DNA of 64,000 nt from assembly GCA_009829735.1 (NCBI GenBank), contig CM020618.1:7593119-7657118 (forward strand), given 5' to 3'. Positions 11,501 through 19,973 of this stretch are shown here, in pieces. The notes below the pieces were generated by a model. The model saw only the letters and a program-made list of their open reading frames with translations. It did no database searches and was not told the DNA's origin. Position numbers and translations under genes: made by a program. Each line of letters begins with the position of its first letter. The first letter of the stretch is position 1. The DNA comes from Pyropia yezoensis. Its lineage: Eukaryota; Rhodophyta; Bangiophyceae; Bangiales; Bangiaceae.

Positions 11501-12200
11501 CACGGCTGTGCGGCTGTGGCTCGGCGTGGCGCCGCGGTCGTCGCCGCCGGCCGGCCGCTGTCGCTGTGGGGCGGCCGCGGATGCCGCGGGGCGCCACTTT
11601 TTGTCGGCCTGCCCCGAGCAGCGCCCCCGCCACACGCGGTTGCACCACCATGTGGTGCACCTTGTAGCGGGGGCGCTGCGCCGGGCGGAGGGGTGGGGGG
11701 AGGTGGTGGTGGAGGTGGGTTTGGACACCTCCCGCGCCTCCCTCCGCCCTGACTTCCGGGCCACCCGCGTGGGGGGGGGGGAGGTGACCTGGGGGGACGT
11801 CTCTGTGGCGTCCTCCTTTTCGTCTGTGCTGGCGCCGCGGGTGGCTGGCACCCCGCTGGCGCCCGTGGCGGCCGAGACGCGGGAGGGCGTCAAGGTGGGG
11901 CGCTACGCCCGCGCCCTCCCCGCTGGCCCGCCCGCTCACGTCTTTACCCCACTGGTGTGGGAGGTGTACGGGCGGGTTGGGCCCGCCACTGCGGCGTGGC
12001 TGCGGGACACCTTTGGGGGTCCCCGCCTGGCCACGGCGCGGGCGCGGCTGCGCAGCGCCATCTCGGTGGCGCTGTGGCGGTCCAACGCCCGTGCCGTGGC
12101 CGATGGATACGCTCGGTGCTTTGGGGTGGAGGACCCGGCTGGGATGGGTTTGGAGGGTCCCTTGGGGTGTGAGAGCGTGGGGGTTTCAATTGGTGAGTAA
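8517..12200 (+). CDS. LINE A ORF2 fragment: reverse transcriptase + REL-type endonuclease (1227 codons)
   Basis: Longest uninterrupted ORF2 frame in the window, equal to residues about 322-1548 of a complete protein. RT blocks: KSPGPSGLRVEHL near full-length residue 504, LRPIGMPETLRKLV, LDFRNAFN (motif A, about 639), QQGDPLGPLL (motif B, about 751), and FHDD in place of the usual YxDD (motif C, about 784). A Gly/Ala-rich insert of about 80 residues separates motifs A and B. The C-terminal part has C-x-C-x9-H-x4-C (CRCGAAADAAGRHFLSAC, about 1336), then RPDF and WGDVSVA. That matches the CCHC plus PD-(D/E)xK restriction-like endonuclease layout of R2/NeSL/CRE-type LINEs. This would nick target DNA and prime reverse transcription. 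I cannot assign a clade. GC3 is nearly saturated. Confidence 0.85.
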   Translation, partial: LPSLALHVPVRVADRRAGGDPPPALSLAARAAALLEGDFAGALADRDAGIWRPPAGGGGGPGAPAQRPAERPAVPPATDSGARSAPRLTAAQRRALRQLRSGRLSAAARSLLAEPPAPKSPAVWRKACALFARAAPGLATPASVAAAFPADLEAAEAAAAASPAPAALSRAAVEAAIRSAGPGKSPGPSGLRVEHLWALAADGQDALIEVLLLLAGGPALPRVPAVATRALAGADLVLLTKPGAVQADGLPGLRPIGMPETLRKLVAAALARSVRGAAAALFAPLQMGVGVSSACERMLHELEAHLALHPHHALLQLDFRNAFNLVSRAAAWAVLSRALPVLSPYLEWVYGGEGGGAAPPVYGWAPGGADGGTAEGGCGERDGGAGGAGYAVGGAADGAAGGEGGEERDAGRAVLAAPRRLVLQAERGAQQGDPLGPLLHAAALRLVLRRLAAAHPDLLVRAFHDDVVVVGPPASLPAALADADRLGRAVDAELAPAKCVGWSPAGLPAPAGWPATWAAEGLTQFSVPLGCDAHVAAGVDALAAEHGRLTAAIAALPPAELQAQLLLLRLCAGPRANYWLRALPLVWGARLAGAVDRDAQQVLLALLCDARDGDPTRTAVADRAALPPAMGGLGVGGRARVLPAAALASWVDALRAGAAYSPALAAIRDDLLRLPVAAADGGVVPPCPPGGGAPPRPAPPRLAARRPGGVSGGVTKRRSAATTSGRWRGGGVPQGRHLFDPPPRRPPPRPAARAPLRPPARPPALTASTPAGVAHAAAPAAPEHPAGVRPSAEAAPHERWWGWGPDGEEVEFEWVVPASPPPPPTPPPLLPSRPPPPTAASAKLCGGLLELLAAQQAHCAAPTSGVLWVRPRPAPRAPAPSGGDPLAPPARPPSPLAPLCGAGATPGTPADGLHGPAPHVPLSWRGLLGGGDVRASQRDLSLPAHAAARARIYAELSLWQRAGMAACQGHGAAAWLSALPTPGLDGTAIPGVAMRTAVRLWLGVAPRSSPPAGRCRCGAAADAAGRHFLSACPEQRPRHTRLHHHVVHLVAGALRRAEGWGEVVVEVGLDTSRASLRPDFRATRVGGGEVTWGDVSVASSFSSVLAPRVAGTPLAPVAAETREGVKVGRYARALPAGPPAHVFTPLVWEVYGRVGPATAAWLRDTFGGPRLATARARLRSAISVALWRSNARAVADGYARCFGVEDPAGMGLEGPLGCESVGVSIGE

Positions 12201-12342
12201 TAGTGGGACCTAGTCAGGAGGAGTTGATCCTCGGTAGTAGTTAGGAACGAAAGTCAAGGGTTCGAGCCCCTTCTCCGTTAGACGTTCGTTTTTGGATGTT
12301 TCTTGACGACCTAGCGGGTCGTTTTTGACGGTTTCTTGACGA
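12201..12342 (+). other. LINE 3' untranslated tail with tRNA T-arm-like hairpin (copy A)
   Basis: The 142-bp tail after the ORF2 stop recurs almost unchanged at 19769-19910 (C), 28443-28583 (D) and 51182-51323 (F). It has two small hairpins: GAGGA/TCCTC (12218-12232) and AAGGG/CCCTT around TTCGAGC (12256-12272). The second contains GGTTCGAGCCC, a full match to the tRNA B-box/T-loop consensus. No acceptor partner for CTCCGTT exists upstream, so this is not a complete tRNA. The tail closes with two 33-bp-spaced copies of TTCTTGACGACCTAGCGG, the second of which forms the junction with copy B. There is no poly(A). Confidence 0.75.
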
Positions 12343-12658
12343 CCTAGCGGTGTGGGGGGGTGAGGTTCACCCCCCCACCGCTTTGGTTTGGTCGCTCGGG
12401 GCGGTATGGGGCTGGATCGGGACGTTTTGGTGTCGGTGGTGCGCGGCGTGGACGCCGTTGTCGACGTCGCGGTGGTTCGTTTTTGGCGGTTTTTTGACAT
12501 CCTAGCGGTGTGGGGGGGTGAGGTTCACCCCCCCACCGCTTTGGTTTGGTCGCTCGGGGCGGTATGGGGCTGGATCGGGACGTTTTGGTGTCGGTGGTGC
12601 GCGGCGTGGACGCCGTTGTCGACGTCGCGGTCGGGCCGGCGTCGAAAACGAATTTTCG
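12343..12658 (+). repeat. Tandem 158-bp 5' leader units of the LINE (two in copy B)
   Basis: CCTAGCGGTG recurs at 12343 and 12501. Copies C (16907, 17065) and E (28584, 28742) also have two units, while D (19911) and G (51324) have one. The first ~130 bp of the units agree. The upstream unit then ends in GTTCGTTTTTGGCGG-type sequence that resembles the element's own 3' tail. Each unit begins with a strong hairpin (12347-12381: GCGGT, then seven G and TGA, pairing with TCA, seven C and ACCGC). Repeated promoter units at a LINE 5' end are known in mouse L1; a promoter role here is inference. Confidence 0.8.
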
Positions 12659-15586
12659 GCGCCGGTCCGAATTACTGACGGCGGTTTTTGCCCAATTATG
12701 GGCCAATCAGGTGGCGGCATCTGGTGAAAACCGGGTGTCGCCACCTGATCTTTCGGTTCTGGCGCGCGCTTCTGCGCCGTTTTCGGGGGTGGGCGCTTCC
12801 GGGGGGGGTGAAGCGTCGGTGTTGGGCGCTCCCCTGGGGGCGCCCCAGAGGAGCTTATCCTCCGGGGGCGGCGGGGCTGGCTCGGCCCCGCCCCCCTCTA
12901 CCCTTTCGTGCGCGGTGGCGCCGGTGGGGCCGGTTGGGCGCGGCGGTGGGGGGGCGGATGCCGCTGGTGGACGGTCCCCCTCTGCTCTCCTTTCTGCCTG
13001 TGGGGCCCTCGCGGCGGCTTCCTCGGTGGCTGGCGCCCCGGCTGCGGCCGGGGGTTCTTCTGTGCGGCCCTCGGGTGGGGCGGGTCGCAGCTGGGCGGCG
13101 GTTGCGGCTGCTGGGGCTGCTGGGCGGGGCGTCGCGGCGTCGGCCGTCCTCGGCCGCGGGGGTGCTGGTGGTGGCGGCCCGGTTGCTGCTGGTGGGGGTC
13201 CGGCTTCTGGGGGGGGGGGGGCTGGTGGGTCTGGCCGTGGTGTGCGTGCTGGTGGTGGTGGGGGTGGTGCTGCTGGGGCTGTTGCGGGCGGTGCGGTTGG
13301 AGAAGGTGGTGCGGCAGCGGGACTCGGTGGCGGCAGCGGGCATCTACCGGTACATCCTCAAGGTGATCAAGGCCAGGGCGGGCGCGGGGTGGGGGGGGGG
13401 GGAGTATCACCCCCTGCTCCCCCCCGTGCTGGCGGTCCTGAGGGAGCGGCTGCTGGTGGTCAAGGTTTTCTTCCTGGGGGTGCTGGCGGCGCTCCTGTGG
13501 GGGGTGGTGCGCGTGGTGGGGGGGTTGCTGGTGGGCGGGGTGGTGCTGACGGCGCTCCTGTGGGCGGTGGTGCGCGTGGTGGGGGGGCTGCTGGTGGGCG
13601 TGGTGCGGGCCGTGGCCGTGCTGGTGGGGCGGCTGTGCGTGGAGACGGGGGCGGTGGGGGTGGCGGTGGCGGACTGGGTGGTGCCGGCGGCGGGTCTGGG
13701 GGTGGTGCGCCGGGTGCGACGGTGGCCGGGGCGGCGGGCATTGCCTTGCCCCCCGCCACCGACGCAACTGCGCGCGCTGCCGCCGCCGCCGCCGAGCTCA
13801 CCCGCTGGCGCCCGCGGCGGGCGCTGGCCGTGCCCCTCGAGACCATCTATGTCTCGGGGGTGTCACGTGACGCCCGCGCCCACCGCCTGCGCGCGGCGGT
13901 GGCGGACCTGACCGGGGTCGACGTCCGCCACGTGGCGGACGTCGACCGGTTTGGGTCGACCGCCGCGGTGACCGTCGTGGCCACCGCGGCCGACGCTTTT
14001 CGGGCCGCGGTGCGGGCGGGCCCCGCCACGGCGGTGCTGCGCCTGCTGCCCGGCGCCGACCCGTGGAGCGCCAAGCTCCTCGGGTCGCGCCGCCGGGAGG
14101 GGCTGTCGGCGGCCGACGCGGCGGGCGTGGCGGCGGATTTTTGCCGCCGTCGCCTGGCCGCCAAGCTGGTGCAGCTGGCCCAGCGGCCGGCAATGCCCCC
14201 CCTCCTTCGGGCGTCGCTGCGCGCCCACATTGAGGGCGCGCTCGCGGCGCACGACGAGGGGGCGGCCACGCCCGCCGGGGCGGTGCGCCCGGGGGCCACG
14301 CCCGCTGTGGCGCCCTTGCCGCCGGCTGTGCCGCCCGCGTCGCCGGCGGATGCCGGCGACGCCGCTGCAGGGGGGGGCGATTTCGCTGGGGGGGGGGCCC
14401 CAAGCCCGCCCTCTGATGGGCCGTCTGCCGCCCCTGGGCTCTCGCCCGCGGCGGACGCGCCCCCCCCCACCACGGGCGGGGCCGCCGGCTCGGCGGCCGC
14501 CGCCACCGCCAACGGCCGCACGCGTGCGCGGTCTCGGCGCCGCCGGGCGGCCCGTGCCGCGGCGGCCACCGCGCCTGCGGCCGCGCCCGCGTCGGGGGAG
14601 GGCGGGGCGACGCCGGCCCCCATGGAGGGGGTGGAGGGGGTTGACGACAGTGCGGCCCCCAGTGCCCCCCCGCCCAGCGGCGCAGCCCCCAGTGGGGTGG
14701 CCCCCCCCCCGCCGATGCGCCTTCTGCGCGGCCCACCACCCCCACCCCCATGGCGTCGGGTGACGCCATGGAGGGTGTCGTGGCGGCCCCGCCGGCCGGT
14801 GCGGCTGCGCCCGCCGACGCCAGCGCGCCTGCTGCGGCGGAGAGCAGTGCGGCCGTGCCCTCGCCGGCCCCCCTGCCGCCCCCGCCCGCGGCGATCCCGC
14901 TGCCGCTGGCCGCCGCCACGATGGCGGCGGCGCTGACGCCGCTGCCGGCGGACGGTTGCCCGGCCGCGGCCGCGGGCTCCCGCGGCGGGGGGTCGGATGG
15001 CGATGCCGACCCGCGGCCGCCGGCGCGCAAGCGCCGCCGGACGGAGGCGGGCGCCCGGCCAGGGGTGCCCCAGCGCCCCCGCCGCCGCAGGGAGGGCACG
15101 GCGCGCCGGCCGGCTGGCGGGGCGGGGGGCGTGCAGCCGGCTTTCCGGCCCACCCCCACCCCGCCCGCGGCTGCCCAACCGGCCGCCGCGGAGACGGCTC
15201 CGGTGCCGCCCTCGGTGCCGGCCGACGCCCCCAGCGGCGCCGCTGACCTGGCGGCAGCCGCCACCACCCCGTGGCCCACGGCGCCTGCGCCCGACGGGGG
15301 CGCCGCGGCCATGGACGTCGTCCCGGCCGACGACACCGCCCCATCGGCGGTGTCGCCGGTCGGGCCGGCCCCTGCTGCCGCGGTGGCCCCCGCATGCACC
15401 ACCACCGCCACCGGCGCGGGGCTTGTGCCCCCCCCGCTGGCGGCGGCGTGTACGGCGGCTATGCCGGCCGCCCCCGCCGACCTGCCGGCCACGGTGCCTT
15501 CCGCGCCTGCTGTGCTGCCCGCCGCGCCCCCGCGGTCTGGGCCCGCGGCGCCCCCCCACGCTAGCGACGGGCGTCACAATGAGTGA
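12564..15586 (+). pseudogene. LINE B ORF1 (frameshifted)
   Basis: Counterpart of the intact ORF1 of copy D. The ATG at 12564 (MGLDRDVL) sits in the leader, with a TTG-opened extension upstream that I do not use. The frame is open to about 14700, where a C-run (near 14700-14712) shifts it. The remaining ~278 codons continue in another frame to the normal stop at 15584-15586. The RRM-like block (IYVSGVSRDARAHRLRAAV to LLPGADPWS) lies at about 13845-14070. A 63-bp repeat pair (13488-13613) lies in the Gly-rich part. ORF1 proteins of LINEs bind element RNA. Confidence 0.75.
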
Positions 15587-15595
15587 CGCCCGTCG
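15565..15595 (+). promoter_or_regulatory. ORF1/ORF2 junction hairpin, copy B
   Basis: Arms CGACGGGCGTCAC (15565-15577) and GTGACGCCCGTCG (15583-15595) pair perfectly over 13 bp around the loop AATGA. The ORF2 ATG (15579-15581) is in the loop. The ORF1 stop TGA (15584-15586) starts in the 3' arm, so the ORFs overlap as ATGAGTGA. Overlapping stop and start codons with local RNA structure are used for ORF2 reinitiation in the silkworm LINE SART1; the same role here is inference. Confidence 0.8.
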
Positions 15596-16906
15596 GGTGG
15601 CCGCCGCTGGGCGCGACGAGGCGCCTGTGCCTCCACGCGCCGCTGCGGCGGCGGGCCCGACCCCCCGCCCCACGCGGGGTGGTGGATCGGGCCCTGGCGT
15701 GCCCCCGACGGTGTCGGGGGCACCTGCCGCCGTCGCGCCCAGCATGGGCGTGGCGGCAGGAGGGGGTGGGGGGGGCGTGCCGCCCGAGGCCACCCCCACG
15801 CCCTGCCCGGTGCCGGGGTGTGGGGTGCTGCTGGCGGGGGGCGTTGGCGCGCCCACGGGGCGGCTGCACCTCCGCCAGGCCCATGTGGCCGCAGAGGTGC
15901 CGGCGGGGGTGCTGTCTGCCCTGGGGGCGGCCGGCTGCCGGTGGTGTGAGCGGCCTTTTTCTGTGGCTCGTGGGCGGTCAGGGAAGTCCTCCCTGTCCGC
16001 CCACGAGTCCCAGTGCCGACTCAACCCCCGGCGGCAGCGCACCCGCGCGGCTCCGCCCAGGACGGCGACGGCGGCGGTGGCGACGGCGACGACGGCGCCA
16101 TTGGCGGTGGCGGCGGGGGCGGCGACGACGACGGCGCCGGCGGGAGCAGAGGCGGTCGCGACGGTGACGACGGCGGACGCGACGACGGTGGCGACGGCGG
16201 CGGCGACACCGGCGGCGACGGCGGGGTTGGCGGCGACGGCGGCAGCGGCGGCTGCGGCTCCTGCTTCGGCCGCGGTGACGGGCGCCGCCGCCACGCTTTT
16301 TGCGGTAAACCACGCCGCGTGGGTGCGGGCGCGGTCGGCGTTTCTGCGCGCCGCCGCGCCCACCGACGCGGCGTGGCCGGTCCTGGTGGCGTCTGGCGCC
16401 CGCACGGCTGCGCACGTGCCCGCGGCGCTGGCGGGCGCGTGGCGTCGGCTTTTTGCCGACGCCCTGGACTGGGTGTGGCATGAGCCCACCCAGCGCCAGG
16501 CGTGGCTGTGGCTGCTCACCCTCCCCTCGCTGGCCCTGCACGTGCCGGTTCGGGTGGCCAACCGGCGCGCCGGCGGCGACCCCCCCCCGGGCCTGTCGCT
16601 TGCCGCTCGCGCGGCGGCGCTCCTGGAGGGAGACTTTGCCGGCGCGCTGGCCGACCGCGACGCCGGCATCTGGCGGCCGCCTGCGGGGGGGGGCGGTGGT
16701 CCCGGCGCCCCTGCCCAGCGCCCAGCGGAGCGGCCCGCCGTGCCGCCAGCCACCGACAGCGGGGCTCGCAGCGCGCCGCGCCTGACCGCTGCGCAGCGCC
16801 GGGCGCTCCGCGGGCTGCGCAGCGGCCGGCTGAGCGCCGCCGCCCGCTCCCTCCTCGCCGAGCCGCCGGCGCCCAAGTCGCCGGCGGTGTGGCGCAAGGC
16901 GTGCGC
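15579..16906 (+). pseudogene. LINE B ORF2, N-terminal 443 codons only
   Basis: Starts MSDARRVAAAGRDEAP. It carries a C2H2 finger (CPVPGCGVLLAG ... HLRQAH) near residues 75-100 and a second C-x2-C ... H-x3-C finger (CRWCERPFS ... HESQC) near 120-150, as in the DNA-binding N-termini of R2-like LINE proteins. An Ala/Thr-rich linker follows, coded by a GACGGC-type microsatellite (about 16055-16280). The sequence is cut at VWRKACA by the fusion with copy C, before any RT motif. Confidence 0.75.
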
Positions 16907-19900
16907 CCTAGCGGTGTCGGGGGGTGAGGTTCACCCCCCCACCGCTTTGGTTTGGTCGCTGGGGGCGGTATGGGGCTGGATCGGGACGTTTTGGTGTCGG
17001 TGGTGCGCGGCGTGGACGCCGTTGTCGACGTGGCGGTGGTTCGTTTTTGGCGGTTTTTTGACATCCTAGCGGTGTGGGGGGGTGAGGTTCACCCCCCCAC
17101 CGCTTTGGTTTGGTCGCTCGGGGCGGTATGGGGCTAGATCGGGACGTTTTGGTGTCGGTGGTGCGCGGCGTGGACGCCGTTGTCGACGTCGCGGTAGGGC
17201 CGGCGTCGAAAACGAATTTTCGGCGCCGGTCCGAATTACTGACGGCGGTTTTTGCCCAATTATGGGCCAATCAGGTGGCGGCATCTGGTGAAAACCGGGT
17301 GTCGCCACCTGATCTTTCGGTTCTGGCGCGCGCTTCTGCGCCGTTTTCGGGGGTGGGCGCTTCCGGGGGGGGTGAAGCGTCGGTGTTGGGCGCTCCCCTG
17401 GGGGCGCCCCAGAGGAGCTTATCCTCCGGAGGCGGCGGGGCTGGCTCGGCCCCGCCCCCCTCTACCCTTTCGTGCGCGGTGGCGCCGGTGGGGCCGGTTG
17501 GGCGCGGCGGTGGGGGGGCGGATGCCGCTGGTGGGCGGTCCCCCTCTGCTCTCCTTTCTGCCTGTGGGGCCCTCGCGGCGGCTTCCTCGGTGGCTGGCGC
17601 CCCGGCTGCGGCCGGGGGTTCTTCTGTGCGGCCCTCGGGTGGGGCGGGTCGCAGCTGGGCGGCGGTTGCGGCTGCTGGGGCTGCTGGGCGGGGCGTCGCG
17701 GCGTCGGCCGTCCTCGGCCGCGGGGGTGCTGGTGGTGGCGGCCCGGTTGCTGCTGGTGGGGGTCCGGCTTCTGGGGGGGGGGGGGCTGGGGGGTCTGGCC
17801 GTGGTGTGCGTGCTGGTGGTGGTGGGGGTGGTGCTGCTGGGGCTGTTGCGGGCGGTGCGGTTGGAGAAGGTGGTGCGGCAGCGGGACTCGGTGGCGGCAG
17901 CGGGCATCTACCGGTACATCCTCAAGGTGATCAAGGCCAGGGCGGGCGCGGGGTGGGGGGGGGGGGAGTATCACCCCCTGCTCCCCCCCGTGCTGGCGGT
18001 CCTGAGGGAGCGGCTGCTGGTGGTCAAGGTTTTCTTCCTGGGGGTGCTGGCGGCGCTCCTGTGGGGGGTGGTGCGCGTGGTGGGGGGGCTGCTGGTGGGC
18101 GGGGTGGTGCTGACGGCGCTCCTGTGGGCGGTGGTGCGCGTGGTGGGGGGGCTGCTGGTGGGCGTGGTGCGGGCCGTGGCCGTGCTGGTGGGGCGGCTGT
18201 GCGTGGAGACGGGGGCGGTGGGGGTGGCGGTGGCGGACTGGGTGGTGCCGGCGGCGGGTCTGGGGGTGGTGCGCCGGGTGCGACGGTGGCCGGGGCGGCG
18301 GGCATTGCCTTGCCCCCCGCCACCGACGCAACTGCGCGCGCTGCCGCCGCGGCCGCCGAGCTCAACCGCTGCCGCCCGCGGCGGGCGCTGGCCGTGCCCC
18401 TCGAGACCATCTATGTCTCGGGCGGCCACCGAATCGCCTCCGGGCGACGGCTTTCGCACGGCGGCTGCCCCCAAAGAGCGCTGGTGGGGTTGGGGCCCCG
18501 ACGGGGAGGCCGTGGAGTTTGAGTGGGTCCCACCCGCGAGCCCACCCCCTCTTCCCACCCCGCCGCCACCCTCGTCGCGCCCGCCGCCGCCCCGGACGGC
18601 GGCGTCTGCGGACCTCTGCGGGGGCCTGCTGGAGCTTCTTGCAGCCCAGCAGGCCCACTGCGTCGCCCCCACCAGCGGCGTGCTGTGGGTGCAGCCTCGC
18701 CCCCCGCCGCCTGCAGGCGGCCGCGGCGGCTGCGACCCGCTGGCTCCCCCCGTCCGCCCCCCCTCCCCTCTTGCCCCCCTGTGCGGCGCCGGTGCCACCC
18801 CTGGGACCCCGGCCGACGGCCCACACGGCCCGGCGCCGCACGTGCCACTGTCGTGGCGGGGGCTGCTGGGGGGGGGGGACGTGCGAGCGTCCCAGCGGGA
18901 CCTGTCGCTGCCTGCGCACGCCGCCGCCCGCGCGCGCATGTACGCAGAGCTTTCGCTCTGGCAGCGCGCGGGCATGGCGGCGTGCCAGGGGCACGGCGCC
19001 GCCGCCTGGCTGTCGGCGCTGCCCACCCCCGGGCTGGATGGGACGGCCATCCCGGGGGTGGCGATGCGCACGGCTGTGCGTCTGTGGCTCGGCGTGGCGC
19101 CGCGGTCGTCGCCGCCGGCCGGCCGCTGTCGCTGTGGGGCGGCCGCGGATGCCGCGGGGCGCCACTTTTTGTCGGCCTGCCCCGAGCAGCGCCCCCGCCA
19201 CACGCGGTTGCACCACCACGTGGTGCACCTTGTAGCGGGGGCGCTGCGCCGGGCGGAGGGGTGGGGGGAGGTGGTGGCGGAGGTGGGTTTGGACACCTCC
19301 CGCGCCTCCCTCCGCCCTGACTTCCGGGCCACCCGTGTGTGGGGGGGGGAGGTGACCTGGGGGGACGTCTCTGTGGCGTCCTCCTTTTCGTCTGTGCTGG
19401 CGCCGCGGGTGGCTGGCACCCCGCTGGCGCCCGTGGCGGCCGAGACGCGGGAGGGCGTCAAGGTGGGGCGCTACGCCCGCGCCCTCCCCGCTGGCCCGCC
19501 CGCCCACGTCTTTACCCCACTGGTGTGGGAGGTGTACGGGCGGGATGGGCCCGCCACTGCGGCGTGGTTGCGAGACACCTTTGGGGGTCCCCGCCTGGCC
19601 ACGGCGCGGGCGCGGCTGCGCAGCGCTATCTCGGTGGCGCTGTGGCGGTCCAACTCCCGTGCCGTGGACGATGGGTATGCTCGGTGCTTTGGGGTGGAGG
19701 GCCCGGCTGGGATGGGTACGGAGGGTCCTTTGGGGTGTGACAGCGTGGGGGTTTCAATTGGTGAGTAGTAGTGGGACCTAGTCAGGAGGAGTTGATCCTC
19801 GGTAGTAGTTAGGAACGAAAGTCAAGGGTTCGAGCCCCTTCTCCGTTAGACGTTCGTTTTTAGATGTTTCTTGACGACCTAGCGGGTCGTTTTTGACGGT

Positions 19901-19910
19901 TTCTTGACGA
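16907..19910 (+). mobile_element. LINE copy C (internally deleted)
   Basis: Has two leader units, the first ~430 codons of ORF1 (from ATG 17128), then a large internal deletion. Near 18422 the ORF1 sequence (TIYVSG) is joined to the C-terminal third of ORF2 (ATESPPGDGF ... ERWWGWGPDGE), missing the rest of ORF1 and the ORF2 zinc fingers and RT. ORF2 runs to its normal stop at 19768 and the 142-bp tail follows. The endonuclease block (CRCGAAAD, RPDF, WGDVSVA) is retained. It could only move with help from another copy. Confidence 0.85.
18422..19768 (+). pseudogene. LINE C ORF2 C-terminal part with endonuclease domain
   Basis: About 449 codons, open to the stop, covering the conserved WWGWGPDGE-VEFEW block, the CCHC finger and the restriction-like endonuclease core. 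The fusion junction shares its ESPPGDGFRTAAAP segment with copy D (26190-26245) and not with A, E or F, so C and D belong to one subfamily. Its upstream frame is open for a long way only because stop codons are rare at this G+C. Confidence 0.7.
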
Positions 19911-19973
19911 CCTAGCGGTGCGGGGGGGTGAGGTTCACCCCCCCACCGCTTTGGTTTGGTCGCTGGGGGCGGT

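Larger units (their letters stand above)
8516..12342 (+). mobile_element. LINE copy A, 3' half (5' part displaced by gypsy-1)
   Basis: ORF2 sequence resumes immediately after the gypsy-1 LTR, at a point equal to about ORF2 codon 321 of copy E. It continues to the normal stop (12198-12200) and the 3' tail. The matching 5' half should lie beyond the left end of the window, on the far side of gypsy-1. Confidence 0.85.
12343..16906 (+). mobile_element. LINE copy B (5' end complete, ORF2 cut short)
   Basis: Begins at the standard junction CCTAGCGG with two 158-bp leader units and carries ORF1, the ORF1/ORF2 hairpin and the first ~443 codons of ORF2. At 16907 it passes directly into the 5' end of copy C. 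The two sequences share CCT at the breakpoint, so this is a fusion in coding DNA rather than a normal 3'-tail junction. Confidence 0.85.

Noticed and set aside
12201-12290. Complete tRNA gene in the LINE 3' tail
   Set aside because: Only a T-arm and B-box are present. No upstream strand pairs with CTCCGTT and no anticodon arm can be placed.
12898-13767. Long His/Pro/Gln-rich minus-strand frame (repeated in other copies)
   Set aside because: It is the reverse of a G/T-rich coding strand with few stop codons. Composition explains it, and it has no independent protein-like pattern.
16055-16280. GACGGC microsatellite as a separate regulatory repeat
   Set aside because: It lies within the ORF2 linker in all copies and is best read as a low-complexity Ala/Thr-rich coding linker.
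13847-16897. Minus-strand frame of about 1000 codons over LINE B
   Set aside because: Antisense to ORF1/ORF2 of the LINE. At this G+C, stops are rare in every frame.
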